From positions 1 to 53,286 of the forward strand of contig JAGLQO010000013.1 of NCBI GenBank assembly GCA_023136775.1: a stretch of 53,286 bases of DNA. The letters are read 5' to 3'. The stretch is from Candidatus Pacearchaeota archaeon (GTDB lineage Archaea; Nanobdellota; Nanobdellia; Pacearchaeales; GW2011-AR1). A model generated the notes under the pieces. It did not search any database, had not been told where the DNA came from, and was given only the letters and a program-made list of their open reading frames with translations. This document shows positions 38,983 through 49,189 of the stretch, one piece after another (the first letter of the stretch is position 1; the number at the start of each line of letters is the position of its first letter). Position numbers and translations under genes: made by a program.

Positions 38983-41900
38983 TTTCGCATTGTCCTCTCT
39001 AAAAAAATTTTTACCTTATCACTCATATCATTCAAAAACTTAAGAAGCTTATATTTTTTTGTGTTTTTTTCTTTTCTATGTTTTTCTTCAAGTATAATTT
39101 TTTCTTCATCTAATTCCGATAGTCTTTCCTTCTCAAGATTATACAACCTCTTAAATTTCCTCTCCGTCAACTTCTCCTTATTAAAATAATCTTCTTGAGT
39201 TTTCACCATCATCTCATTTAACTCCCTCTTCTCCTTAACTAAATTCTTTATCTCTTGGTCAGTTCTCAAAATTCCAATACGCTTATTTCTAAGTTTAATC
39301 CTCAAATGTTTAAGATCATCCAATCTATTCTCATATTGAACTATAGCCTGCTTATATCTCTCTGGAGAAAAAGAACCCTTAGATAAATAACTAGTCTGCG
39401 ATTCTTCCATTAAGGTATTTATAGATTTCTCCTCTTTATCCAACCCCTTAAGTCTTTGATTAATAATAAATATCGTACTATGCTTATAACTCAAAAAAAG
39501 AACAATCAACAAAATAATCATAGAAATTATAATCAACCACCAATAGTTCACAATAACCCAAAGCAAATCAAACTTTCCCTTCGTCTCCAAAATTAACGCC
39601 AACTGAGCATCCTTAGCCCTATCCATTGCAGCCTCGAAATCCTCTCTCTCAAAAGCTTTTATAGCCAAAATTAAATTATTTTCAGTTTCGCTAACATCAA
39701 GCCATCTCAATTTTGCCTTCTCAACTTCACCTTGAATTTCTTTAATTAATAAATCCGCCTCGAATGCAGTTTTTGCAAGTGCCAAAATACGGTCAGTAAA
39801 TTCAAGCGTCAACTCATAATTCAAGTTCCCAAAAGCACTAGTTGCCTGTCTCAATAAATCCTCAATACTCCCTACAGGAAATCCAGCATCCCTCATCAAT
39901 AAAAGACTCTTTTTAGCATCATCTAACCCTTTTATAGCCTCATCACTACTTTTCTCAATCAATCCAAAAATAAGTGTTCTATATTCCAAAAAAGGCTTAG
40001 ACATAAATCCTGCAGCTTCACTATCCAAGGCAACAATGTCAGCACTAATTTCCAAAGTAATTTCATAATCTTGCTTCTCCAAATAAGGCGGAGCAAAAAT
40101 CTCAAAAGTATAATTCCTACTTTCTAAGAAATACAATCTTGCTTCTTCAGCAGGTCCCAATTTATGAATCCAAATTTGTGCAATCCCATTAGTTATGTCC
40201 CATAAAGTTATAGCAGAATCATTCACCCCGTCGCCATCCAAATCAATATTCTTAGATTCCTTCAGATCCAAACTCATATTAATAGGATTTGAGGAAATAA
40301 TAAAATATGCAGAATCTCCTCTAAGTTCCGACAACAAAACAGAATGTCCTCCCAGCTCTGTCAGATTAAACGGCAAACTTCCGCCCTGACCTGATAATCT
40401 TAAATTTCTACTTTCAACATAAACAAGTTTTTCAGGATCAAAGTCAAAAGATATCTTAACATATTGTGTCAAAAATCCCTGCATTTCTAAGTCCAAATTC
40501 TCAAAAACCGCATTCTCATAAAAATTGGTAATGGTAATTGGTAAAAACTCCGTAGTCCCTCTAACCAAAGAAAGCTTCTCAGTGGTATAAATCGTCTCGC
40601 TATCACTCTCAACCTTCTTTCCACTGGATACCTCAGTTGAAGTTGATGGTGGACTAGGAGTATCTCCTCCTCCAGAATCAGAATATTTAGAACTTGCCTG
40701 AACGCTCACAGTTACAGTATCGGCAAAAATCAATCCTAACTCTGTTAAATTCGCACCAGAAGCATTAATCGCAGTTGTACTAACAGTTACCACATAATCT
40801 CCAACAGGAGTATCTGTAGGAATCGTCACCTCTATATTATTCTCCGAACTATCCTCTGGGAAAAATTCTCCTTCAAAAGTTATGCTCTCAGACCCAAAAG
40901 TAACAACCCAATCCTCTGGTAAATCATAAAAGAACATAGTATCGTATGCGTCACCCTCTCCGATGTTTTCCAACTCTGCATTAAACTGCACCCCCGTAGC
41001 CCCTTGAATTACGACCAAACTTCCAGTACTTGGATTTAAAAATCTATTAACAAGAACGGGTTGATTCGGCGCAACAACAATAGATCCAGTAATTATTTTT
41101 GAAGAAGGCTCTGCATCTAACGTAGAACTACTAATATTTAATGTAACAACTTTTACTCCCGCCTGAGTTGCAGTATCATTTATAGACAAAACCTTGACCG
41201 CACCAGGGGATAAATTAAAATTTTCACTTTCATTATAAATAGTCTCATTAGAATCACTAGTTATATCAAAATCTAATGCAAAATCTCCAGCATTATTAAT
41301 AACAAAATCTTCAAAAGTTATATCCTCTAACAAACTTACACTTATAGGATCAAAAGACACAGGAGGCTCAGTTATCCAAGTATGATCGAATTCTATAGTT
41401 CTATTAATAACACCGCTAAAATCAGAATTGCCCACAGAATCATTTGCAAACAATCTTAAATTATAAATTCCGGGAACAGTCGTATTTAAAATACTAACAT
41501 AAAAACCTGAAGAATCATTAAACACCATACTAATGTTTGTATAATCAGTTGTATTCGTTAATTTATACTGGAAAATAACTGCCTCCAAAGAAGTATCATC
41601 TTCAGTTACATTAGCATTCACAGTTATATTTACACCCGGATCTAATCCATCAATCGAATTAGGATCCGTCGCTAAACTAATAAAATCAGGAGCAATATTA
41701 TCTATCGTAAAAACTCTTGTCTCGCTTAAATCTGAATTTCCTGAAGCATCCAAACAATTAATCGTCCAATTATATGTTCCATGAGGAAACTCACCAACAT
41801 CAAATACAGTAGGAACATTATTAACAACCATAGAATTGGTTTGATTCAATAAAGAATTTATCAAAACAGAACAATCAAGAGTAGAATCATAATTATCAAT

Positions 41901-44900
41901 CACAGTAAAATTAAGGTAGATACTTGAATTCATTACATTAGACAAATTAAAATTATTAATTGGAAGAATTAAAGTAACATCAGGATTTATTACATCGCCA
42001 ACACCAAATAAACTTTCATTTGTTTCACTGTTTCCACTTGTGTCATTTGCAAACCAACCAACATCATATTGTCCTGTCATAACAGTATCTGAAAAAGTAA
42101 AATAATAATTATCAGTTATATTGTTCACCCCAGCAAGAACAGCAGTTCCATTTGGATAGGTTATATTCGCTAAAACAGTACTTATTCCAATATCATCGCT
42201 CACACTAACATTACAAATAACACCCTGGCTTAAATTTGAATTTTCAGGACTACACCCCAAGTTCAACAAAACAGGAAGAGCAATATCATTGACATTAAAA
42301 TTATTAACTTCGGTTGAATTTAAATTTCCGCTTGTGTCGTTCGCAATAATTACCACATCATAAGACCCAGGCAAAGCTGGAGCGATGAATGAATTATTAT
42401 ATTTATCTCCGACGGTGTTGGTTAGGGTTAGTTGGATAACGGTTGAGTTTGGGTAGGTTATATTAGCTAAAACAATATTTACATTAAAGTCGTCAATTAC
42501 GTCAGTAGAAATTTCAATAATATCTGAAATGTTGTAATCGCTATTCGCTATTGGAGAAATTGAAGTTACATCGGGGTTCACTACATCATTGACATTAAAA
42601 TTATTAACTTCGGTTGAATTTAAATTTCCGCTTGTGTCGTTCGCAATAATTACCACATCATAAGACCCAGGCAAAGCTGGAGCGATGAATGAATTATTAT
42701 ATTTATCTCCGACGGTGTTGGTTAGGGTTAGTTGGATAACGGTTGAGTTTGGGTAGGTTATATTAGCTAAAACAACGTTTACATTAAAGTCGTCAATTAC
42801 GTCAGTAGAAATTTCAATAATATCTGAAATGTTGTAATCGCTATTCGCTATTGGAGAAATTGAAGTTACATCGGGGTTCACTACATCATTGACATTAAAT
42901 AAACTTTCATTTGTTTCACTGTTCCCACTCGTATCATTAGCAAACCAACTAACATTATATTGCCCAGTTAAAGAAGTTTCACTAAAAGAAAAATAATAAT
43001 TGTCAGTTACATTCGAAACAGCAACGGTAACCGAAGTTCCATTCGAATAAGTTACATCCGCCAAAACAGTACCAATACCAATATCATCAACAACCGTAAC
43101 ATTACAAACAACACTCTGACTTAAATTTAAATTTTCAGGACTACATCCAAGATTCAACAAGACAGGAGAAACAATATCCTCGACGCTAAAATTATTAACT
43201 TCGCTATCATTAATATTCCCACTAGAATCCCTAGCAATAATCTTTATCTCATAGGACCCAGGTAATGCTGGGGCGACAAAAGAATTATTATATTTGTTTC
43301 CAACAGTATTGGTTAAAGTTAGTTGGATAACAGTTGAGTTTGGGTAGGTTATATTTGCTAAAACAGTACTAATTAAATTACTATCAGTCACATCAGCTGC
43401 AACCTCAATAGTATTTGAAACATTATAAATTTCATTTTGTATTGGAAATAGCGCGGCAACATCAGGATTCACAGTATCAACATTAAATGTAAAATTAGAA
43501 ACCGCAAATATTTCATTACTAGAAATATCTTCAACCAAACAATTCCAAATATAATTTCCATCCACAATATTATTTATTATAAAATTACTTTCGTTTGAAA
43601 CCCCAGAAACATTTTGGGTTTCATTAATTCCAAAAGGCTGACCAATATTATGGTAAAAAGATATACTGCTCAAACCCGTATCATCCGTCGAATTACAAGT
43701 AAAAGTTATATCATTTAATTTTAAATTGGCATTATTTACAGGAGATATTAAATTGACCAAAGGCGAGTTACTCTCCTGAATACTAAAGCTTCTAACCTCA
43801 CTATCATTTAAATTATCACTTGTATCATTTGCAAATATCTCAATCTGATAAATTCCAGTCTCATTAACATTGCTAAAAGTAACATTATAAATTCCATCAA
43901 AATTACTATCTGTTAACTGAAGTCTAACAACAGTTAAATTTGGAAGAGTAAAATTAGCATAAACATATGAAACATTTATTTCATCACTCACATTAACAGT
44001 TAAACTAATATTTGCTAATTGTAAAAAATTACTTCCAATAGTTGGAGTCAATATTTCCACATCAGGGTTCATTATATCATTAACATTGAAATTACTAACC
44101 TCGGTTGAATTTAAATTCCCGCTTGTGTCGTTTGCAATTATTACCACATCATAAGATCCGAGTAAGGCTGGGGCAATAAAAGAATTATTATATTTATCTC
44201 CGACAGAATTGGTTAGGGTTAATTGGATAACAGTTGAGTTTGGGTAGGTTATATTGGCTAAAACAAAATCAACTTCTAAGTCATCGGTCACGTCAGTAGA
44301 AATTTCAATAATATCTGAAATGTTGTAATCGCTATTCGCTGTTGGGAAAACTGAAGTAACATCAGGGTTCATTATATCATTGACATTAAAATTACTAATC
44401 TCGGTTGAATTTAAATTTCCACTTGTGTCGTTTGCAATTATTACTATATCATAAGATCCGAGTAAGGCTGGGGCAATAAAAGAATTATTATATTTATCTC
44501 CGACAGAATTGGTTAGGGTTAATTGGATAACAGTTGAGTTTGGGTAGGTTATATTGGCTAAAACAAAATCAACTTCTAAGTCATCGGTCACGTCAGTAGA
44601 AATTTCAATAATATCTGAAATGTTGTAATCGCTATTCGCTGTTGGATTAATTGAAGTTACATCAGGGTTCATTACATCATTGACATTGAAATTACTCTCA
44701 CTCGTCTTAATATTCTCACCAGTATCATTTGCAAACCAACTAACATTATACTGTCCCGTCATAACAGTATTTGAAAAAGTAAAATAATAATTACTATCTA
44801 TATTATTCACTCCCATCAAGACAACTGTTCCATTAGGGTAAGTTACATTAGCCAAAACCAAACTAATGCCAATATCATCAACAACCGTAACATTACAAAC

Positions 44901-47900
44901 AACACTCTGACTTAAATTTAAATTACTAGGAACACATCCCAGATTTGTCAAAGTCAACGCAACATCCTCGACGCTAAAATTATTTATTTCACTTGAGTTT
45001 ACATTCCCACTAGAGTCATTTGCAATAATTTTTACCTCATAAGACCCAGACAAAGCTGGGGCGACAAAAGAATTATTATATTTATTATCAATAGAATTAC
45101 TTAAGGTTAATTGAACAACAGTTGAGTTTGGGTAGGTTATATTGGCTAAAACAAAATCAACCCCTAAGTCATCAGTCACATTAGCAGAAATCTCAATATT
45201 ATCTGTTACATTGTAGGCATCGTCCTCAATCGGAAGTACCCCAATTACAACTGGATTCAAAATATCCGAAACACTAAAATTGCTCACCTCTGTATCATTC
45301 AAATTCCCACTCGTGTCATTCGCAATAATTACTATATCATAAGATCCAAGTAAAGCTGGGGAAGTGAATGAATTATTATATTTATCTCCAACAGCGTTGG
45401 TTAAAATTAGTTGGATAACAGTTGAGTTTGGGTAGGTTATATTGGCTAAAACATCATCAATTAAATTATCATCAATTACGTCCGCTGCAATTTCAATAGT
45501 TTCACCAATACCAAAATCACTATTCAAAACAGGAACAACCGAAGTAACATTGGGACTAGTATACTCAGCTATAACAAAACTCACCACCTCACTTGAATTT
45601 ACATTTTGATAAAGACTCGTATCATTAACAACAATCCTGATAACATAATTACCATACATAATTGTATCCGTAAAAATTAAATTATAAACTGAAGTCACAT
45701 TAGTCATACCATACCCAATAGTTGTTCCATTAGGATAAGTTACATTAGCAAATACACTATCAAGCTCAATATTGTCAGTTATATTTACCGTAACATTCAC
45801 CGTATCTGAAATGTTATACATTTCTCCATCTACCAAAACAAGATCTTCAACAAGAGGTGTTGGGTCATAACGATACCAATCAAACATTGCATTTTCCTGT
45901 TTTCCATTTAAAACAGTAGTTGTTCCCTCAATAGGAGATGTAGCAATAGTTTGGAAAGAAGAACCATCCCATCTAATAAGACTTACATCCTCAAGTAAAT
46001 CCATCGCAACAACCATTATTTCATCCGTCGTCGGATGTTGAGAAAATCTAAGGCTTTTTATATCATCGCTTCCGAACACTGTAGTAATTGAAGTAAAGGT
46101 TAAATCCGCAGTGCTCCAAACATTCGGTTTTGTAAAATTAAAATAATCCATAGAAAGTGCATTTCTATCAACAAAACCAAATAACGCCCTAGTCCCTTCA
46201 TTGTTCCATGTACAATCAACATTAGCATTATTCGCCCCATTCAATTCAACAGAAGCATCCTCTACAGGTTCTCCTGCAAGAATAGTACTCCCATCCCACA
46301 TCCTTGCTTGCACATCTGATCCAGAATCTATCCAAATTATACCAATATAATCTGAATTTTTATCACTACACATCCTAACTGCACCAATTCCACCATCCCC
46401 AACATCTACAGTATTTTCTGCGCCCCAACTCCCCGTCGAATGAGTATAAGTTCTATAAGCCCAATTGCTTAAACTACCATAAGATACAATACCATCATTA
46501 CTTAACTCCTCCCAAGCAAACGTAAAATGCTCCTTAATATTTGAAATCATTCCAGTAAATAAAACATCTTTCGTACTATCAAAAGCTGTCCCATTCCAAG
46601 GTATCACATACAAACTACTTAAACTGTCATGCGCCAAAAGCATAATATCATTTGTCCCAGTTTTAGAAACCAACGAAACCCAATGAACAGTATTAGAAAA
46701 AGGAGTTGTTAATATCTGCTCACTAGAATAACCAGTTCCATTCCAAAGTCGATAAGCCAAATTAGAATCAGCAACGCTAGAACTCTCATAAACAATCAAA
46801 GCATTTCCAGAAATTCCCTCATATTCAATATCAAAAGCCCTATATGCTGAATTGGGAACACCCGTACTAACTTCCAACAAATTACCCCAACTCCCATCAT
46901 AAATCTGAACATTAACATCATTGGCATTATCTAACATCCCAACAATTACTTCATCTCTCTCATGACTCGCCTTCGTTACCGTCCAAATAATATTTGCTCC
47001 AACAGAATTTGCATCAACCAGCTCAGCACTAAAAACATTACTTTCATTCCAAGTCCTATACCTTGGAGTCTGAACATTTAATTCCTCATAAGCAATAAAA
47101 CCATCAGCCTGAGTAAAAGTGATATAATCATCATGGATATAATCAAACTCCAAAAAAGAATTAACATCAGGGTCAGCACTCGAAGAATTATCAGGGTCAT
47201 CATAATGAACTTTTCTAATCTTAAAATCAAACACACTAGTAGGCTCCGTTAAATTATCCACAATTATATACAAAAGATCCTCCCTATTAGAAATTCCAGA
47301 TTTTCCAACATGTTGTCCTGTCTCAGTTTCATAAATATCAAAATAAGCCAAAGTATCATTACTCCGAACATAAACATCAATAACTCTTCCATTGGTCAAA
47401 TTAGATTCAAACCAAACCCTAACAGACTCTCCCGCATAAATAGCTTCACTCCAAACACCGTCGGTAACCGAAACGTCATCAAAAATATTAGAAATCTCAA
47501 CTCCATTCTCGTCCAAATGAATAGCATCAATTGCAATAATTTCAACAAGGTCATAAACCTGAACTGACAAATGCGGAACAACCCACTCGATATAATCAGC
47601 ATAATTATCCCCATCAAAATCGTAAGGAATAAAGTCAACTTCCACACGAATCCCTTTAGCTTTATTTTTCCCATCCATCATCTCCATAACTTCAGCATCA
47701 ATATCCTCATCTTCTTCCGACTCACCTCCTACCTGTTGCCCGTCACCCCCGATATCAGCGTACCAATACAACTTAAATTCAATCTCATCCATTTTCATAT
47801 CCATATCTTCCACCACGCTGTACGCCAAAATATCACTATAATTCAATTCACTCGGAGCCGAAACAATAATCCTCTTACCATTCAATACCGAAGTCTCATT

Positions 47901-48686
47901 CGCAACAGGCGCTTCAGTATAATATTCAACCGCAACCCTTTCCTCCTGTTCGACGATATCCGCAACTTCTATAATCACAGCGTCGTCAGTTACAATAATA
48001 TTCTCCGAAATATCTTCCTCTAATATAACCTGTCCCGTAATCGTAAAGCTCGTCAACCAATCCCAAAACCTAGTCAAAATACCTCCCCCTTCTCTAATAT
48101 CCAAAGCAACATTCCCAGTTAAAACATTTTTTTTAACAATATCTTTTCTATCACTTTTCTCAACAATTTTATCATATTTCTTTATATCCTCGACGGCGGC
48201 AGTAATTTCCTCATCAATTAAAATAGAAATATCCTCCGCCCCCTTCGGCAACTTAACGTCTACCTTTTTATCACTAACATTAACTATCTTAATCCATTTC
48301 ACCGGACGACCAATTACCGCCCTATATTGTAAAGTAGAAACACTAGATTCATCAACCACAGTCGAAGAAACATCTAAAACAGACTCCTCAGCTTCTTGAG
48401 AAATGTTCTCTACTTCATCAACATGACTTTGATTAGTTAAATTATTCTGAAGAGTTTCTTCTGTAACGTTAAAAAGTTCAGTTTCATTTAATGTTTCAGT
48501 CACATTTTCAATAGACAAATTTTCAAAAACATCAGAAGAAACATTCTCAAGACTTTCATTCGTATAATTTAACGTTTCATTTGCTGCCGAAACCAGCAAA
48601 ATAGACGCGAAAAAAATACTTGCAATTATCGTCAGAAATGAAAAAATAAATTTTTTATTAACATTAATTGTCTTCAATGCCACCAT
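38979..48686 (-). CDS. Giant Ig-repeat surface protein with C-terminal anchor and cytosolic coiled coil (copy 1)
   Basis: About 3,235 residues. Signal peptide (KKFIFSFLTIIASIFFASILLVSAA), an N-terminal domain including NGKRIIVSAPSELNYSDILAYSVVE, a beta-propeller-like region (residues ~560-930, repeated RxWNGT), about 15 Ig-like domains of ~100 residues (~940-2440), an NPCBM-associated/NEW3-like segment, a Gly/Pro/Ser linker (SGGGDTPSPPSTST), another beta domain, helical repeats, one membrane helix (NYWWLIIISMIILLIVLFL) and a 180-residue cytosolic coiled coil. N-x-S/T sequons are very frequent, so heavy N-glycosylation is likely. Start unclear: AGGAGGT touches the ATG at 48686, so GTG 48683 or TTG 48677 may be used. 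Probably an adhesin or S-layer-like stalk. Confidence 0.9.
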   Translation of the reverse strand: MVALKTINVNKKFIFSFLTIIASIFFASILLVSAANETLNYTNESLENVSSDVFENLSIENVTETLNETELFNVTEETLQNNLTNQSHVDEVENISQEAEESVLDVSSTVVDESSVSTLQYRAVIGRPVKWIKIVNVSDKKVDVKLPKGAEDISILIDEEITAAVEDIKKYDKIVEKSDRKDIVKKNVLTGNVALDIREGGGILTRFWDWLTSFTITGQVILEEDISENIIVTDDAVIIEVADIVEQEERVAVEYYTEAPVANETSVLNGKRIIVSAPSELNYSDILAYSVVEDMDMKMDEIEFKLYWYADIGGDGQQVGGESEEDEDIDAEVMEMMDGKNKAKGIRVEVDFIPYDFDGDNYADYIEWVVPHLSVQVYDLVEIIAIDAIHLDENGVEISNIFDDVSVTDGVWSEAIYAGESVRVWFESNLTNGRVIDVYVRSNDTLAYFDIYETETGQHVGKSGISNREDLLYIIVDNLTEPTSVFDFKIRKVHYDDPDNSSSADPDVNSFLEFDYIHDDYITFTQADGFIAYEELNVQTPRYRTWNESNVFSAELVDANSVGANIIWTVTKASHERDEVIVGMLDNANDVNVQIYDGSWGNLLEVSTGVPNSAYRAFDIEYEGISGNALIVYESSSVADSNLAYRLWNGTGYSSEQILTTPFSNTVHWVSLVSKTGTNDIMLLAHDSLSSLYVIPWNGTAFDSTKDVLFTGMISNIKEHFTFAWEELSNDGIVSYGSLSNWAYRTYTHSTGSWGAENTVDVGDGGIGAVRMCSDKNSDYIGIIWIDSGSDVQARMWDGSTILAGEPVEDASVELNGANNANVDCTWNNEGTRALFGFVDRNALSMDYFNFTKPNVWSTADLTFTSITTVFGSDDIKSLRFSQHPTTDEIMVVAMDLLEDVSLIRWDGSSFQTIATSPIEGTTTVLNGKQENAMFDWYRYDPTPLVEDLVLVDGEMYNISDTVNVTVNITDNIELDSVFANVTYPNGTTIGYGMTNVTSVYNLIFTDTIMYGNYVIRIVVNDTSLYQNVNSSEVVSFVIAEYTSPNVTSVVPVLNSDFGIGETIEIAADVIDDNLIDDVLANITYPNSTVIQLILTNAVGDKYNNSFTSPALLGSYDIVIIANDTSGNLNDTEVSNFSVSDILNPVVIGVLPIEDDAYNVTDNIEISANVTDDLGVDFVLANITYPNSTVVQLTLSNSIDNKYNNSFVAPALSGSYEVKIIANDSSGNVNSSEINNFSVEDVALTLTNLGCVPSNLNLSQSVVCNVTVVDDIGISLVLANVTYPNGTVVLMGVNNIDSNYYFTFSNTVMTGQYNVSWFANDTGENIKTSESNFNVNDVMNPDVTSINPTANSDYNISDIIEISTDVTDDLEVDFVLANITYPNSTVIQLTLTNSVGDKYNNSFIAPALLGSYDIVIIANDTSGNLNSTEISNFNVNDIMNPDVTSVFPTANSDYNISDIIEISTDVTDDLEVDFVLANITYPNSTVIQLTLTNSVGDKYNNSFIAPALLGSYDVVIIANDTSGNLNSTEVSNFNVNDIMNPDVEILTPTIGSNFLQLANISLTVNVSDEINVSYVYANFTLPNLTVVRLQLTDSNFDGIYNVTFSNVNETGIYQIEIFANDTSDNLNDSEVRSFSIQESNSPLVNLISPVNNANLKLNDITFTCNSTDDTGLSSISFYHNIGQPFGINETQNVSGVSNESNFIINNIVDGNYIWNCLVEDISSNEIFAVSNFTFNVDTVNPDVAALFPIQNEIYNVSNTIEVAADVTDSNLISTVLANITYPNSTVIQLTLTNTVGNKYNNSFVAPALPGSYEIKIIARDSSGNINDSEVNNFSVEDIVSPVLLNLGCSPENLNLSQSVVCNVTVVDDIGIGTVLADVTYSNGTSVTVAVSNVTDNYYFSFSETSLTGQYNVSWFANDTSGNSETNESLFNVNDVVNPDVTSISPIANSDYNISDIIEISTDVIDDFNVNVVLANITYPNSTVIQLTLTNTVGDKYNNSFIAPALPGSYDVVIIANDTSGNLNSTEVNNFNVNDVVNPDVTSISPIANSDYNISDIIEISTDVIDDFNVNIVLANITYPNSTVIQLTLTNTVGDKYNNSFIAPALPGSYDVVIIANDTSGNLNSTEVNNFNVNDIALPVLLNLGCSPENSNLSQGVICNVSVSDDIGISTVLANITYPNGTAVLAGVNNITDNYYFTFSDTVMTGQYDVGWFANDTSGNSETNESLFGVGDVINPDVTLILPINNFNLSNVMNSSIYLNFTVIDNYDSTLDCSVLINSLLNQTNSMVVNNVPTVFDVGEFPHGTYNWTINCLDASGNSDLSETRVFTIDNIAPDFISLATDPNSIDGLDPGVNITVNANVTEDDTSLEAVIFQYKLTNTTDYTNISMVFNDSSGFYVSILNTTVPGIYNLRLFANDSVGNSDFSGVINRTIEFDHTWITEPPVSFDPISVSLLEDITFEDFVINNAGDFALDFDITSDSNETIYNESENFNLSPGAVKVLSINDTATQAGVKVVTLNISSSTLDAEPSSKIITGSIVVAPNQPVLVNRFLNPSTGSLVVIQGATGVQFNAELENIGEGDAYDTMFFYDLPEDWVVTFGSESITFEGEFFPEDSSENNIEVTIPTDTPVGDYVVTVSTTAINASGANLTELGLIFADTVTVSVQASSKYSDSGGGDTPSPPSTSTEVSSGKKVESDSETIYTTEKLSLVRGTTEFLPITITNFYENAVFENLDLEMQGFLTQYVKISFDFDPEKLVYVESRNLRLSGQGGSLPFNLTELGGHSVLLSELRGDSAYFIISSNPINMSLDLKESKNIDLDGDGVNDSAITLWDITNGIAQIWIHKLGPAEEARLYFLESRNYTFEIFAPPYLEKQDYEITLEISADIVALDSEAAGFMSKPFLEYRTLIFGLIEKSSDEAIKGLDDAKKSLLLMRDAGFPVGSIEDLLRQATSAFGNLNYELTLEFTDRILALAKTAFEADLLIKEIQGEVEKAKLRWLDVSETENNLILAIKAFEREDFEAAMDRAKDAQLALILETKGKFDLLWVIVNYWWLIIISMIILLIVLFLSYKHSTIFIINQRLKGLDKEEKSINTLMEESQTSYLSKGSFSPERYKQAIVQYENRLDDLKHLRIKLRNKRIGILRTDQEIKNLVKEKRELNEMMVKTQEDYFNKEKLTERKFKRLYNLEKERLSELDEEKIILEEKHRKEKNTKKYKLLKFLNDMSDKVKIFLERTMRK
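42285..42894 (-). repeat. Tandem 300-bp direct repeat inside the giant gene, pair 1
   Basis: Two successive 300-bp copies (42285-42584, 42585-42884), differing at only a couple of bases over nearly the whole unit (AATATTT versus AACGTTT). Each encodes one 100-residue Ig-like domain. Such identity, including third positions, points to recent duplication or gene conversion. Confidence 0.9.
44060..44659 (-). repeat. Tandem 300-bp direct repeat inside the giant gene, pair 2
   Basis: Copies 44060-44359 and 44360-44659 are nearly identical and encode the domains PDVTSVFPTANSDYN... and PDVTSINPTANSDYN.... The unit is the same family as pair 1 but more similar within than between pairs, so the two duplications were separate events. 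Confidence 0.85.
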
Positions 48687-48735
48687 ACCTCCTGATTCGG
48701 ACAAAACAAACATCCCTAGAGATATCCATACTAAC

Positions 48736-48795
48736 AGCAAGAACTTCCCTTATGCAAAATAGCAAAACAAGCCAAACTAAACAAACCTTTCTCAT
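48736..48795 (-). pseudogene. Remnant of the start of a partner-protein gene
   Basis: The frame MRKVCLVWLVLLFCIREVLA resembles the signal peptide MRRVCLAVLLVFVLSGVLAEG of the partner gene at 50344, also at the nucleotide level (ATGAGAAAGGTTTGTTTAG against ATGAGGAGGGTTTGTTTAG). Nothing like the rest of the partner follows; the giant gene starts about 50 bp on. It may be what is left of a third module copy or of the recombination that made the two present copies. Confidence 0.5.
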
Positions 48796-48998
48796 AGATA
48801 AAGACACCAAATAAAACTCAAATACTTCTACGCGAACATATTCCAGCTCTTTTTTATTCAAACTCACCCCAAAATCCCCGTCTTAGATTCCAAAAAATTA
48901 GAATGCCCCAAAAGCTTGCCCGGGGCCAGCAGGGTCATGTCGTTTGAGACCAACCAATCATAGTTAAAATCAGTGATGGTGTCAACAAACAAAAAACT

Positions 48999-49053
48999 CC
49001 ATGAGAAATTGTGGCGTTTTTTCCGAAGGAAAAATTGCTATAATTTCTCATGG
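48999..49053. repeat. Long palindrome, CCATGAGAAAT family
   Basis: CCATGAGAAATT-GTGGCG-TTTTTTCC, loop GAA, GGAAAAATTGCTATAATTTCTCATGG: about 25 paired bases with small bulges. The same outer arms and the TTTTTTCC-loop-GGAAAAA core occur at 6069-6118; the outer arms with a different core occur at 31356-31403. Confidence 0.7.
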
Positions 49054-49104
49054 AAGAAAATTCCAAAAACAAAAACCCACTTCCAAAATCATTGCCCCAA
49101 TCCG

Positions 49105-49180
49105 TGACATCCTCCCCACCCTAAAGGATTGCCCTACGGGCAACTTTTTGCTACGCAAAAAGTGGGGCTTCCCGGACTGG
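49105..49180 (-). mobile_element. Orphan IS200/IS605-type right end, omega-RNA-like, without tnpB
   Basis: Minus-strand reading gives AAGCCCCAC, a hairpin ACTTTTTGC-GTA-GCAAAAAGT, a hairpin TTGCCC-GTA-GGGCAA, CCTTTAGGG and GTGGGGAGGATGTCA. GCCCCAC and GTGGGG pair around the two hairpins. The ending TTTAGGGTGGGGAGGATGTCA is, from memory, the pattern of IS200/IS605-family right ends, which double as the scaffold of the TnpB guide RNA. No tnpA or tnpB remains nearby. It lies within a CCGTG repeat (ATCCGTG directly beside it), so it may have inserted into that repeat. Confidence 0.65.
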
Positions 49181-49189
49181 CATTAACTA

